A DNA stretch of 64,000 nucleotides from Ruminococcus sp. (lineage in GTDB: Bacteria > Bacillota > Clostridia > Oscillospirales > Ruminococcaceae): positions 22,816 through 86,815 of the forward strand of contig JAGAQC010000002.1 of assembly GCA_017622925.1 (NCBI GenBank), given 5' to 3'. The notes beneath the pieces were generated by a model, which saw nothing but the letters and a program-made list of their open reading frames with translations, was not told the origin of the DNA and searched no databases. This document shows positions 43,928 to 52,876 of this stretch, one piece after another. The position numbers and the translations under genes were made by a program. Position 1 is the stretch's first letter; every line of letters starts with the position of its first letter.

Positions 43928-44965
43928 TTAATATGTCTGCAAGATTTTTTCAACTGTTTCAATGAGAATATCGTTATCGTCTTTCATTCGGACGGAAATT
44001 CGGAAATATCCGTCGTCCAAGTCATAGCTTTCAGAGCAGTTTTTAATGCGGATGCCCTTTTTCAGCAGCAGTTTATCCAGCGGCAGTTCGCATTGAAACA
44101 GAAGAAAACAGGTTTTCGAGGGGAACACGGGGAGACCGAGCCGTGTAAGTTCTTCCGCAAGGTGATTACGTTCGACAGCAACATATTTTCGGGACATTTT
44201 CAGGAATTTTTCGGCTTTTACGGCAGCCTCGGCAGCGGCAAGCGCAGCTCCCGAAACGCTATAAATTCTGCCTGCATTTTTTATTTTTTCAGCCGTTTTT
44301 TCATCACCGCAGAGAGCGTATCCCATAGGCAGACCAGCCATTGAAAATATTTTCGTAAATGATTTTATAATAATAATTCTGCTGCCAAAACAATTTTTTG
44401 CGCTGTATTTTTCTCCTCGGTAAATGAAGTCTATGTAACGTTCATCGCAGACCATTACGGTATCTGTCCGACGGCATTTTTCGGCAATAATGCTTAAAGT
44501 GTACGGCGTTATGACCTCGCCCGTAGGATTGTTTGGGTTGCAAAGAAAGATCATATCGGTTTCGGAGTCTATAAATTCGGTTATCTCCGAGGTCACGGTG
44601 AAATTCTTTTTGGCGGACAGCCGAATGTTCATCGTATTGCAGCCGAATTGCTCCAGCGCACGGCTGTACTCACCCGAACACGGCGAAAAAACCAATGCTT
44701 TTTTGGGACGCAGAGCGCATATCGTTCTGAAAATCAGGTCATCGCCGCCGTTTCCGCAAACGATATTTTCCGGCGGGATATTTTCATATACTGAAAGCTT
44801 TTTTCGTAGTAAAGTACAGTCGGGGTCGGGATAGTCAGCCCAACGCTGTTTATTTTCAGCAATCGCCTTTTTTACCGACGGGGGAATGCCAAGAGGATTG
44901 AGAGCAGCCGAAAAGTCGAGCTTTACGCCGTTGTATCTGTTTCCGCCGAACTCGGGAACGTTCAT
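43928..44965 (-). CDS. cobD: PLP-dependent aminotransferase, threonine-phosphate decarboxylase (CobD)-like
   Basis: This 345-residue fold-type I PLP enzyme starts with GGNRYNGVKLDFSAALNPLG, which is typical of CobD; histidinol-phosphate aminotransferases start differently. It carries FLCNPNNPTGEVI near 145, DERYIDF near 180 and the PLP lysine in SFTKIFSMAGLPMGY near 205. CobD decarboxylates L-threonine O-3-phosphate to aminopropanol phosphate for cobalamin. No other cobalamin genes are in the window, so the name is a best fit rather than certain. Palindromic element C lies in its upstream region. Confidence 0.78.
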   Translation of the reverse strand: MNVPEFGGNRYNGVKLDFSAALNPLGIPPSVKKAIAENKQRWADYPDPDCTLLRKKLSVYENIPPENIVCGNGGDDLIFRTICALRPKKALVFSPCSGEYSRALEQFGCNTMNIRLSAKKNFTVTSEITEFIDSETDMIFLCNPNNPTGEVITPYTLSIIAEKCRRTDTVMVCDERYIDFIYRGEKYSAKNCFGSRIIIIKSFTKIFSMAGLPMGYALCGDEKTAEKIKNAGRIYSVSGAALAAAEAAVKAEKFLKMSRKYVAVERNHLAEELTRLGLPVFPSKTCFLLFQCELPLDKLLLKKGIRIKNCSESYDLDDGYFRISVRMKDDNDILIETVEKILQTY

Positions 44966-44993
44966 ATTAACACCTCTTAATGAATAAAATAGT

Positions 44994-45156
44994 TAAGGAA
45001 CTGTGCAAAAACAACTTGCACATTTACGCTTGTCTTGTTTGCCCTGTGCTGCGTTACACAACCTTGAAATACGACAGTATTCCTGCGGTTGTGTGCCTTG
45101 CACAGAACAAACGATCCTGCACCTAAACGCACAACTTATTTCTGCACAGTTCCTAA
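44994..45156. repeat. Palindromic MITE-like element C (core type I, TAAGGAACTG termini)
   Basis: This 163-base near-palindrome has ends TAAGGAACTGTGCA and TGCACAGTTCCTAA. The core carries TTGTCTTGTTTGCCCTGTGC, GTATTCCTGCGG and TTGCACAGAACAAA, matching element B. TTAA occurs at both edges (44993-44996 and 45157-45160), a possible target duplication. The right end includes the TAG stop codon of rsmA (45153-45155). Confidence 0.8.
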
Positions 45157-46010
45157 TTAATAGTCATAAGTCTTTTTGATAAGTCGGTCAACTGCTCCAT
45201 TGTCAGCGCTTCAATGCGTACCGATTCAGAGATACCAAGCTCAGAAAGCGCCGAATATACGTCGTTTTTAGGAAGTCCCATAATAGAGTAAAGGGCGTTT
45301 GCAAGAGTTTTTCTGCGCTGTGAAAATCCTGCTTGTACCATGCGGAAGAAAAATTTTTCCTCGTTTGGTTCGAGCTTCATTTCTTTATTGACGTCAATTC
45401 TGATAACAGCCGAATCCACGTTGGGGGACGGCATGAAGCTGCCCCGTGAAACGCCGAAAAGCTGCTTGACAGTTCCGTAATAGTTCACGCCGACCGTTAT
45501 AGCTCCCGAATCACGGCTTCCGACTTTTGCGCAAAGACGTTGAGCCGCTTCTTTCTGCACCATGACAGTTATGGAATCAATTGGAAGTCTGCTTTCGAGA
45601 AGAAGCATTATAACAGGGGAGGTTATATAGTACGGCAGATTGGCGCATACAGCGGCTTTCAGTCCCGAGAAATCTTCGGAAATAATTTTTCGCAGATCGG
45701 CTTTCATAACATCTTCGTTATATATTTTAATGTTTTCAAATTCGCCGAGAGTTTCTTGAAGCACGGGCATGAGCCGTGTATCTATTTCGACCGCAGAAAC
45801 CTTGTCCGCACGGAGAGCGAGTTCTTTTGTAAGAACGCCGATACCCGTACCGATCTCGAGTATGCCGTATCCCTTTTCTGCGCTGCCCATTTCGGCGATT
45901 TTCGGGCATATATCGGGATTGATTATGAAATTCTGACCCAATCCCTTTGAAAAATTGAATCCGTGCCGACTGAGAATATCCTTGACCGTACTGATATTAG
46001 TTAGATTCAT
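45153..46010 (-). CDS. rsmA: 16S rRNA (adenine1518/1519-N6)-dimethyltransferase RsmA/KsgA
   Basis: This 285-residue methyltransferase has the family N-terminus RHGFNFSKGLGQNFI near residue 15. SAM-binding motif I is EIGTGIGVLTKELA (near 48), the acidic post-I is VEIDTRLMP, and the catalytic motif IV is NLPYYI (near 120). QAGFSQRRKTLANAL in the C-terminal domain is diagnostic. It dimethylates two adenines near the 3' end of 16S rRNA; loss confers kasugamycin resistance. The ATG at 46010 follows GAGGAGAAAA. Its stop codon TAG lies within the terminus of palindromic element C. Confidence 0.96.
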   Translation of the reverse strand: MNLTNISTVKDILSRHGFNFSKGLGQNFIINPDICPKIAEMGSAEKGYGILEIGTGIGVLTKELALRADKVSAVEIDTRLMPVLQETLGEFENIKIYNEDVMKADLRKIISEDFSGLKAAVCANLPYYITSPVIMLLLESRLPIDSITVMVQKEAAQRLCAKVGSRDSGAITVGVNYYGTVKQLFGVSRGSFMPSPNVDSAVIRIDVNKEMKLEPNEEKFFFRMVQAGFSQRRKTLANALYSIMGLPKNDVYSALSELGISESVRIEALTMEQLTDLSKRLMTIN

Positions 46011-46284
46011 TTGTTTTCTCCTCGGCTGAATGAAGCTGTTTATCGGCAAACTCTTGTTGCTTTGCATCGTTCAGCTTGTTCATATCGTTTACAAGATAGT
46101 CCGCTGAACGATATGCGCGCTGAAAATCCATGTCCTTAAAATATGCCTTTATATCGACAAATTCGCCGTCTATAACAAGGTCGAGTCCGCTGATCTGCCG
46201 TCCTGCGTATTTTTTTGCGGCATAGGCGATATACTCGTCTATTTCACGAGCAGACATTTCGCCGCCGATAACATTAATTTTCAT
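45997..46284 (-). CDS. Small conserved protein upstream of rsmA, function unknown
   Basis: I do not recognise this 95-residue protein. It begins MKINVIGGEMSAREIDEYIA and contains a GLDLVIDGEFVDIKAYFKDM strand-rich segment, then a charged helical tail. Its end overlaps rsmA by 14 bases, suggesting translational coupling. The ATG at 46284 is chosen because CGGAGGGC lies just upstream. Confidence 0.7.
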   Translation of the reverse strand: MKINVIGGEMSAREIDEYIAYAAKKYAGRQISGLDLVIDGEFVDIKAYFKDMDFQRAYRSADYLVNDMNKLNDAKQQEFADKQLHSAEEKTNESN

Positions 46285-46324
46285 AATAGCCCTCCGTTCG
46301 TTTGCCCGACACTGTGAACCTGCG

Positions 46325-47917
46325 TCATTCGGCATTATTTAGCTTATCTATAATTTTTTCGGCACACTTCATGCCGTCTGCGGCTGCGGAAATTATTCCC
46401 CCTGCATAGCCTGCGCCCTCGCCGCATGGATAAAGACCTGCAAAGGTCAGTGATTCGAGGTTTTCATTGCGTTCAATTCTAACAGGCGAGCTGCTTCGGC
46501 TCTCAACGCCTGTAAGAACGGCTTCGGGAGCGTCAAAACCTTTGATCTTTTTCCCCATTTCACGTATGCCCGCTCTCAAAGAATCGCATACAAAGTCGGG
46601 AAGATATTCTTCGGGACGAGCAGGCTTAACTCTCGGACGATAGCTCGGCTTCACTTTGCCGAAGCGTTCAGTCAGCCTGTTTTCGAGAAAGTCTCCGACC
46701 GTGACGGCAGGAGCAGAGTAGTCCGAACCTCCTGCGGCGAACGCCTTTTCTTCGATATTCCGCTGAAAATACATGCCTGCAAGGGGGTGCTTGCTGCCGT
46801 AGTCATCGGGGGTAACGTTCACCAGCAGCGCACTGTTGGAATTAACGGCATTTCGCGCAAAACAGCTCATACCGTTGACCGCCAGACGCCCCTCCTCCGA
46901 AGAAGCTGCCACGACTTCTCCGCCGGGACACATGCAGAACGTATACAAAGCCCGACCGTCAGGCAGGTGTACGGCAAGCTTGTAGTCGGCTGCTTTTAAT
47001 GCGGGATGTCCTGCAAAATCGCCGTACATAGCGGTATCAATGTCCTTTTTCAGGTGTTCTATGCGCACACCCACCGCAAAGCTTTTCTGTGTAAGAGCGG
47101 CTTTTTTTTCGTACAGCAGTTCAAAAATGTCTCTTGCGCTGTGACCCGTAGCAAGTATAACGTTATTTGTTTTAACAGTATGACGTCCGAAGCTGTCAGT
47201 ATATGAGATTGACGAAATACAGCCGTTTTCCGTCTCGAATCCATCAAATTTTGCTCCGAAGCGAACTTCACCGCCAAGCTCCGTAACTCGCTTTCTGAGA
47301 TTTTTCACTGTATCACGCAGTTTGTCTGTGCCGATATGCGGTTTCGCAAGGTAAAGTATCTCCTCGGGAGCGCCAAATTCAGTCAGCCATTTCAGAATTT
47401 GCGGTATCCGTTTATCCTTGATGCCTGTCGTAAGCTTGCCGTCCGAAAAAGTTCCTGCGCCGCCCTCGCCGAACTGCACATTGTTTTCGGGGTCGAGCTT
47501 ACCGCCGTTTTGGAACGCTTCAACGGCTTTTACACGGCTGTCAGCGTCCTGACCACGTTCAAGAACGATCGGATCAAGTCCTGCTATGGCAAGAACCAAC
47601 GCCGCAAACATTCCGGCAGGTCCAAAGCCTATTACGATCGGGCGTGTTTCAGATGAAATTTTGGGAACTTCGTAAACGTATTCCTGTACAGGAACTGCGT
47701 TTTTATTCTTTTTAAGCAGACGTTCCTCGTCCTTTGCGGAAATATCGGCAGAAATAATGAAATGAACGTCGTTTTTACGTCTTGCGTCAACGGATTTTTT
47801 TGAAAGCCTTGCAGATTTTATGGAGTTTACGGGAACTTTCAGCCGACGTGCGCAAAGCGGCTTTAAATCGCTGAAATCGAAGTCGAGTGGGACTTTTATA
47901 TTGCTTAAACGAATCAT
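46325..47917 (-). CDS. FAD-dependent oxidoreductase (large uncharacterised flavoprotein family)
   Basis: This 530-residue protein has an N-terminal domain of about 90 residues (LKPLCARRLKVPVNSIKSAR). It is followed by a dinucleotide-binding motif IVIGFGPAGMFAALVLA (near residue 97), the GEGGAGTFSDGKLTTG segment near 160 and a closing FAD block LYPCGEGAGYAGGIISAAAD near 500. This is the widespread clostridial family often annotated as NAD(P)/FAD-dependent oxidoreductase; the reaction is unknown. The ATG at 47917 follows AGGAGG and its ATGA overlaps the stop of the next upstream gene, so the two flavoprotein genes are co-translated. Confidence 0.87.
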   Translation of the reverse strand: MIRLSNIKVPLDFDFSDLKPLCARRLKVPVNSIKSARLSKKSVDARRKNDVHFIISADISAKDEERLLKKNKNAVPVQEYVYEVPKISSETRPIVIGFGPAGMFAALVLAIAGLDPIVLERGQDADSRVKAVEAFQNGGKLDPENNVQFGEGGAGTFSDGKLTTGIKDKRIPQILKWLTEFGAPEEILYLAKPHIGTDKLRDTVKNLRKRVTELGGEVRFGAKFDGFETENGCISSISYTDSFGRHTVKTNNVILATGHSARDIFELLYEKKAALTQKSFAVGVRIEHLKKDIDTAMYGDFAGHPALKAADYKLAVHLPDGRALYTFCMCPGGEVVAASSEEGRLAVNGMSCFARNAVNSNSALLVNVTPDDYGSKHPLAGMYFQRNIEEKAFAAGGSDYSAPAVTVGDFLENRLTERFGKVKPSYRPRVKPARPEEYLPDFVCDSLRAGIREMGKKIKGFDAPEAVLTGVESRSSSPVRIERNENLESLTFAGLYPCGEGAGYAGGIISAAADGMKCAEKIIDKLNNAE

Positions 47918-49155
47918 TTTGCCTCCTGTTTCAGGGATTTTCCGCAGCTTCCGCCTGCAAGCATTCCCGACGACCACGCCCATTGCAGATTATAGCCGCC
48001 GCAGTCTCCGGCAGTATCGAGAATTTCACCGCAGAGATACAGTCCCTTGTGAAGCTTGGATTGAAGATTTTTGTCCACACAAGAAGCGTGTATTCCGCCC
48101 ATAGTGGACTGCGCATTCTGCCACGGCGAACAGCCTGTGACCTCGAATGTCAATGTTTTTATATTGGCAATGAGAGCCGACTTTTCCCTGTTTGAGAGTG
48201 TGGAGATTTTGTCGGTCAGCGGTCGGGGTATTGACTTTTTCACCAGATATACAGCTAAATTTTTAACAAATATGCCCGTGAGAAGTTCTTCCAACGGCAT
48301 ATCTGTTCTGCTTTTTATTATTTTTCCGAGATAGTTCGTAAGCTCATTTGCCGAAATATCTGGTAAAAGGTCGGCTTGAAGCTTTAGACAGCCCTCATAG
48401 TCCGCAAAAAGGTAAGCCAGATTGAACACGCATATCCCCGAGATATTATTTTCATTGAATTGAAGTTCTCCTTTTTCTGTGCGGAGTATTTTTTCCCCTG
48501 AGAGAGCGGAAATTTCGCCCTTGACGCGGACGCCCTTTAAGCCTTTGAGGTCGTTTGTATTCACTCTGAGAGGTGCGGCGGCAGGACATATTTTTGAGGT
48601 CTTGTAGCCCATGTTTTTCAAAAGTCTCATGACAGCTCCGTCCGTACCGAAAGAGGGTGCGGCGTAACCTCCGGCAGCGACGATAAGCCGTCTGCACAGT
48701 ATTTTTTCATCTTTGGAGTTAAGCTCAAAACCGCCGTTTTTAGGCGATATTCCTGTGATTTCACAGCCGCAAAATTCCTCTGCACCGAGTTCGGCAAGTT
48801 TAAGTCGCATGGCGTTCAAAATAGTGGTTGAACTGTTGCTTCTCGGGTAAACGCCGCCCTCTCTGCCCTCGCTGCCGTTTACGCATAGAACTCCCAAGTA
48901 ATCGGTGAAAAACGACTTGTGGTCGGGCATTTTAGCGATCGTTTCCATAGCGTTTACAGAGCCGTGATAGTTGTATTCAGATAGGTTCAGATTGCTCAGA
49001 TTACATTTGCCGTTGCCCGAAGCGATGATTTTTTTTCCGACTCTCGGCAGTTTTTCAATAATAGTGACATGTGCGGAACGGCAGACCTCCTTTGCTGCAA
49101 TAGCAGCCGAAAGTCCCGAAGCTCCGCCGCCTAAAACGGCTATATCTGTTGTCAT
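47914..49155 (-). CDS. BaiN/HI0933-family flavoprotein
   Basis: This 413-residue protein has a GxGxxG motif at the N-terminus (IAVLGGGASGLSAAIAA), the family GSGRCNLSN-like motif as ASGNGKCNLSN near 50, and a C-terminal ILDTAGDCGGYNLQWAWSSG block closing the FAD site. TMGGIHAS near 345 is also characteristic. Members include BaiN, linked to bile acid dehydroxylation, but most are uncharacterised reductases. It is part of a leftward run from the MscS gene to rsmA. Confidence 0.9.
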   Translation of the reverse strand: MTTDIAVLGGGASGLSAAIAAKEVCRSAHVTIIEKLPRVGKKIIASGNGKCNLSNLNLSEYNYHGSVNAMETIAKMPDHKSFFTDYLGVLCVNGSEGREGGVYPRSNSSTTILNAMRLKLAELGAEEFCGCEITGISPKNGGFELNSKDEKILCRRLIVAAGGYAAPSFGTDGAVMRLLKNMGYKTSKICPAAAPLRVNTNDLKGLKGVRVKGEISALSGEKILRTEKGELQFNENNISGICVFNLAYLFADYEGCLKLQADLLPDISANELTNYLGKIIKSRTDMPLEELLTGIFVKNLAVYLVKKSIPRPLTDKISTLSNREKSALIANIKTLTFEVTGCSPWQNAQSTMGGIHASCVDKNLQSKLHKGLYLCGEILDTAGDCGGYNLQWAWSSGMLAGGSCGKSLKQEAK

Positions 49156-49164
49156 TATATCACC

Positions 49165-50007
49165 TCATTCGGGTAAAATTTCCAGCGAAACGATCTCGGG
49201 AAGATTGAAAAGGCGTACAGGGCACGGAGAATCACCGATTCCCGAGGTTATGAACATTGCGCCGCCGTCATATTCAAACCACCCTTTATCGTAAACCTTG
49301 ATATTCCTCAGTGTGGGAAAAATATTTCCGCTGAAAGTATCGTACAAAGCTCCTACGAAAGGCAGTCTTGCCATTCCGCCGTGAGTATCGGCGCACAGGG
49401 TAAGGTCGGCTCCGAAAGCGGCAAATTTTTCGTAATTCGGAATGTGAGCCAAAAGAATATTATAGCAGCTTTCATCGTGAGTAAAAGCGTTGTTAAGGTC
49501 AAAGGTCGATGTGTAGTAAACATTGTCGATACCCATTATTCTGAAACGGCTGCCTTTCAGTTCCAGTGTTTCTTCGGTGTAGCACATGACATGTACGCCC
49601 GAATCGGACAGCGCAGATTTGTAGCTTTCGGAGGTATCGTGGTCGCCCGACACAAAGTACGTCGGGTGCTCCTCCGCAATATTTTTCATGAGCTTTATGG
49701 CGATATTCTGCTCGTCAATATCGCTGTTTCGGCTGTACATATCTCCGAGAATAAAGACCGCATCAGGGTTTATCTGTTCCAGTTTGGCGAGTATTCTGTC
49801 GTTTGAAATACTTCCGTCATGCGCGTGGAGGTCGCTTAAAATGGCAAACCGTACAGGCTCGCTTATTTTCGGCGAAGTCGAAGATGTCTCGTTGATTTTC
49901 AGATAATAATTATTGTACCGCCAAAAGAAAAATATTATTAAAACAGCAGCCCAGAATCTTCTCCACGGGTGTTTTTTATTTTTCTTTTTAGAAGCTTTAT
50001 TTTCCAT
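49165..50007 (-). CDS. Membrane-anchored metallophosphoesterase with altered active-site motifs
   Basis: This 280-residue protein has a basic N-terminus and one helix (about 14-24) and a calcineurin-like fold of the YkuE/YaeI type. Motifs in order are SDLHAHDG (near 55), GDMYSRN (near 87), GDHDTSES where GNHE/D is normal (near 120), AHIPNY (near 190) and ADTHGGMARLP where GHxHGGQ is normal (near 210). The first His of GHxH, a metal ligand, is replaced by Asp. Typical members cleave phosphoester or pyrophosphate bonds in lipids such as UDP-diacylglucosamine. The start overlaps the mscS stop by 11 bases. Confidence 0.82.
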   Translation of the reverse strand: MENKASKKKNKKHPWRRFWAAVLIIFFFWRYNNYYLKINETSSTSPKISEPVRFAILSDLHAHDGSISNDRILAKLEQINPDAVFILGDMYSRNSDIDEQNIAIKLMKNIAEEHPTYFVSGDHDTSESYKSALSDSGVHVMCYTEETLELKGSRFRIMGIDNVYYTSTFDLNNAFTHDESCYNILLAHIPNYEKFAAFGADLTLCADTHGGMARLPFVGALYDTFSGNIFPTLRNIKVYDKGWFEYDGGAMFITSGIGDSPCPVRLFNLPEIVSLEILPE

Positions 50008-50887
50008 TCTGTCCCTCGATTATATGTACGTCAAGCTGATTATACGGAATTTCGATCCCACTTCTGTCAAAGAGTCGTTTTACGGTTTCATTCAAGGTAT
50101 AGCGAACCTCCATGAAGTCATCGTTTTTCACCCATACAAGCACGTCTATGGAAACAGAGCTTTCCTTGTGGCTGCCCATTCTGACTATAGGGGCAGGGTC
50201 GTTGAGAATCATTTTATCCTCGGATACGGCGGTCAGGATAAGCGAACGAGCCATGCTGAAATCGGCGTTGTAGCTTATATCGAAGCTCATTTCAACTCGC
50301 CGTGTAGGGGTTTCAGTGTAGTTTATAAGACGTGCGGATGTAACGTTTCCGTTGGGGATAAGGATTATTTTTCCGTCAAAGGTGCTGAGCTTGGTGTAGA
50401 GAATGCCTATCGCTTCAACCTTACCCACCGTGCCGTCAAGCTCTACCGTATCTCCTGCGGAAAAGGGTTTGGAAAAAAGGATTATAAAACCTCCGCAAAG
50501 GTTCGTCAGACAGTTTTGAAGCGCAAGAGAAGCGGCAAGACCTGCTGCTCCGAGAATGGTTATCAGCGAAGACATCGGCACATTCAGAACGGACAGAGCC
50601 ATTACCGCTACAATAGCGTAAAGAATGATGCGTATTACGGAAACAAGGAAGTTCCTTGCAGCGTTATCCACGTTTGAACGCTTCATTGCCTTTGAAATTA
50701 TTTTACTTATCAGCCGTGAGAGTATCACGCCGACAACAAGGATTATAAGAGCTATTATAAGCAGCGGAAGTATACCTTTAAAATACTCGACGATACCTGA
50801 AAAAAAGCCCGAAGCCTTATCCACCTGATCCTGTATTACCTCAGCGACCGGGGGAGCGGTGGTAGTCTCTATTATCTCATTGTCCAA
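49997..50887 (-). CDS. Small-conductance mechanosensitive channel (MscS family)
   Basis: This 296-residue protein has three transmembrane helices. The last, a pore-lining TM3, is the Gly/Ala-rich AAGLAASLALQNCLTNLCGG (near residue 125), followed by FIILFSKPFSAGDTVELDGT and the beta and alpha/beta C-terminal domains. It opens under hypo-osmotic tension to release solutes. It heads the leftward gene run with the metallophosphoesterase gene, which overlaps its end. Confidence 0.92.
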   Translation of the reverse strand: MDNEIIETTTAPPVAEVIQDQVDKASGFFSGIVEYFKGILPLLIIALIILVVGVILSRLISKIISKAMKRSNVDNAARNFLVSVIRIILYAIVAVMALSVLNVPMSSLITILGAAGLAASLALQNCLTNLCGGFIILFSKPFSAGDTVELDGTVGKVEAIGILYTKLSTFDGKIILIPNGNVTSARLINYTETPTRRVEMSFDISYNADFSMARSLILTAVSEDKMILNDPAPIVRMGSHKESSVSIDVLVWVKNDDFMEVRYTLNETVKRLFDRSGIEIPYNQLDVHIIEGQNGK

Positions 50888-51031
50888 AATCGTTCACTCT
50901 CCTTATCGGCAGCATCGCTGCGGACACAATTATCCACTTTTATTATAGCAGAAAAAAAAGGATTCGTCAATCAAAGTTTTGCAATTTTTATATTATTGTT
51001 ATTATTAATATATTTAATATTGTGAAAACTA

Positions 51032-51060
51032 TTGAAATTATTATGAAAATGTTGTATAAT
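51032..51060 (+). promoter_or_regulatory. Promoter of the CE2 esterase gene
   Basis: TTGAAA (51032-51037), a 17-base spacer and TATAAT (51055-51060). Confidence 0.8.
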
Positions 51061-51106
51061 TGTATGTAACAAAAAGAAAACATGAAATCTCCAAGGAGGA
51101 ATTAAA

Positions 51107-52819
51107 ATGAAAAAATTTTTGATCACGGCGACAGCGATCGTTTCCACCGCAGCTGTTGCGAGTACCGTTGTTTTTGCAGCATCGAGATATTCTGCGGACG
51201 ACCTGAAAAGTCTCAGCAGTTCTTTGCTTGGCGAATCGCAGGTAAAGGCGGAGCATGATGTTGACGGCAACGGTACGGTGGACGTCTATGACCTTGTCTC
51301 TATGCGGAAAACCTTTGAGGGTACAGGAGAATTCTCCGAGCAGATCATCGACATGTCCGAGCAGAACGTTAAGTATATCGGAAGAAATATTTACGATAAA
51401 AATAACGTTGCATGGCTTGTTCAAAGCGGTTCGGCGGTGGAATTCAGCGTTACTGCAAAATCTGCCGAAATAACGATAAACGGCGACGGATTTACCGAAA
51501 GCGACGAAAAATACCGCCCGAGATACGCTGTTTTGGTTGACGGGGAGATCATTCTTGACGAGCTTTTAAGCGTAAAAGAAAAAACGGTGAAGCTCTTTGA
51601 AGGCAAAACTTCAAGAACTGCCGAAGTCAAGGTGATACACCTTTCCGAAGCTAATAACGGAGCTGTCGGCGTAAGCTCTTTGAAAGTCGATTCCGATGCG
51701 CCAGTACCGGCTGTTCCTACAGCAAAAAAAGACCTCGCTATCGAGTTTATCGGGGATTCTATCACATGCGCCTACGGTGTCGAGGGTAAGGATCAGTACG
51801 AGGGCTTTAAGACTTCCACTGAAAATTTCATGAAATCCTATGCCTATCTCACCGCAAAGCAACTCGATGCAGACTACAGCGCAGTAAGCTACAGCGGTCA
51901 CGGAATAGTTTCGGGCTACAGTCAGAACGGCGATGCGGAAACGGGCAGCCTTGTTCCCGATTATTACGATTATGTGGGAAAATTAGGCGATTATAAGGTC
52001 AATTGGGACTTTGATTCGCATAAGTATGATGTGGTCGTTATTAATCTCGGTACAAACGACAATACCTACGCTTCTAAAGACTATGAGACAAGGGGCGTTG
52101 AGTATGCTGAAAAATATGCGGAATTTCTTGCGCATATCCATGAGGTGAATCCCGATGCGTACATTATCTGCACTGTGGGAACAATGGGCTGTACAGAGAT
52201 GTACCCGTATATTGAAATGGCTGTGGACAGCTTCAAAAAATCCACGGGTTATGACAGGATAATGAGCTATTTGTCGGCAACTCATACTCAGGCGGACGGC
52301 ATGGGTTCGGATTGGCACCCCTCCGAGAAAACTCAGCAGAACAGCGCATATGTTCTTGCGGATAAGATATGCAATGCGTTGGGAATGGAGTCCGATCAGA
52401 TAGGAATTGACGTAGCTTCTGAGGCGAAATACAGCACCGTTTCGTCAGACGGAGCGATGATGTCCGATTATTTTTCAGACTGGGATCACTCCTATCACAT
52501 CACTACAGTCACGGGCGGAACGAGCAAGGAGTCCATACAGTCATTTGTCAGCGGTATTGACCTGAAAAAGAGCGGAAAGTACCGTCTCAGCTTTCAGATA
52601 GAAACAGGAGAGGGAAACGAAATTCCTTTCGTTATAAGAAGCAAGTCAACGGGCGAAGTTATCTACAAGGATACCTTTACGGGAACAGGTTCAAAAACCC
52701 CTTATGAAGCTGAATTTGAGTCGCCTGTTACTGCTGATGCGGAAATGGTATTTTCTCTCGGCGGACTTGACAGCATGCGTATGAGCCTTTATGAGGTGAA
52801 AGTCGTAAAATTTGAATGA
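51107..52819 (+). CDS. Secreted CE2-type acetyl esterase with N-terminal dockerin-like half repeat
   Basis: This 570-residue protein has a signal peptide (about 1-25, ending VVFAAS). One dockerin-type calcium loop follows near residue 48 (DVDGNGTVDVYDLVSMRKT), then a jelly-roll domain (about 85-200). The SGNH esterase domain (about 205-430) has GDSITCAYG (Ser near 213), GTNDN near 310 and DWHPS near 400 for the catalytic His. This jelly-roll plus SGNH order is that of CE2 deacetylases, which remove acetyl groups from xylan and glucomannan. A beta-rich C-terminal module of about 140 residues may bind sugar. Only one dockerin half is visible, so scaffold binding is uncertain. AAGGAGG precedes the ATG. 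The GH30 gene follows after 57 bases. Confidence 0.87.
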   Translation: MKKFLITATAIVSTAAVASTVVFAASRYSADDLKSLSSSLLGESQVKAEHDVDGNGTVDVYDLVSMRKTFEGTGEFSEQIIDMSEQNVKYIGRNIYDKNNVAWLVQSGSAVEFSVTAKSAEITINGDGFTESDEKYRPRYAVLVDGEIILDELLSVKEKTVKLFEGKTSRTAEVKVIHLSEANNGAVGVSSLKVDSDAPVPAVPTAKKDLAIEFIGDSITCAYGVEGKDQYEGFKTSTENFMKSYAYLTAKQLDADYSAVSYSGHGIVSGYSQNGDAETGSLVPDYYDYVGKLGDYKVNWDFDSHKYDVVVINLGTNDNTYASKDYETRGVEYAEKYAEFLAHIHEVNPDAYIICTVGTMGCTEMYPYIEMAVDSFKKSTGYDRIMSYLSATHTQADGMGSDWHPSEKTQQNSAYVLADKICNALGMESDQIGIDVASEAKYSTVSSDGAMMSDYFSDWDHSYHITTVTGGTSKESIQSFVSGIDLKKSGKYRLSFQIETGEGNEIPFVIRSKSTGEVIYKDTFTGTGSKTPYEAEFESPVTADAEMVFSLGGLDSMRMSLYEVKVVKFE

Positions 52820-52876
52820 CGCCGATTTTCCGCGATCGGGAGATAATAGCCTACAGAAAGCAGAAAAGAGGTTTAT

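Noticed and set aside
43928-44965. Assignment as histidinol-phosphate aminotransferase HisC
   Set aside because: The N-terminal GGNRYNGVKLDFSAALNPLG is more typical of CobD, and no histidine genes are near. HisC remains a minor alternative.
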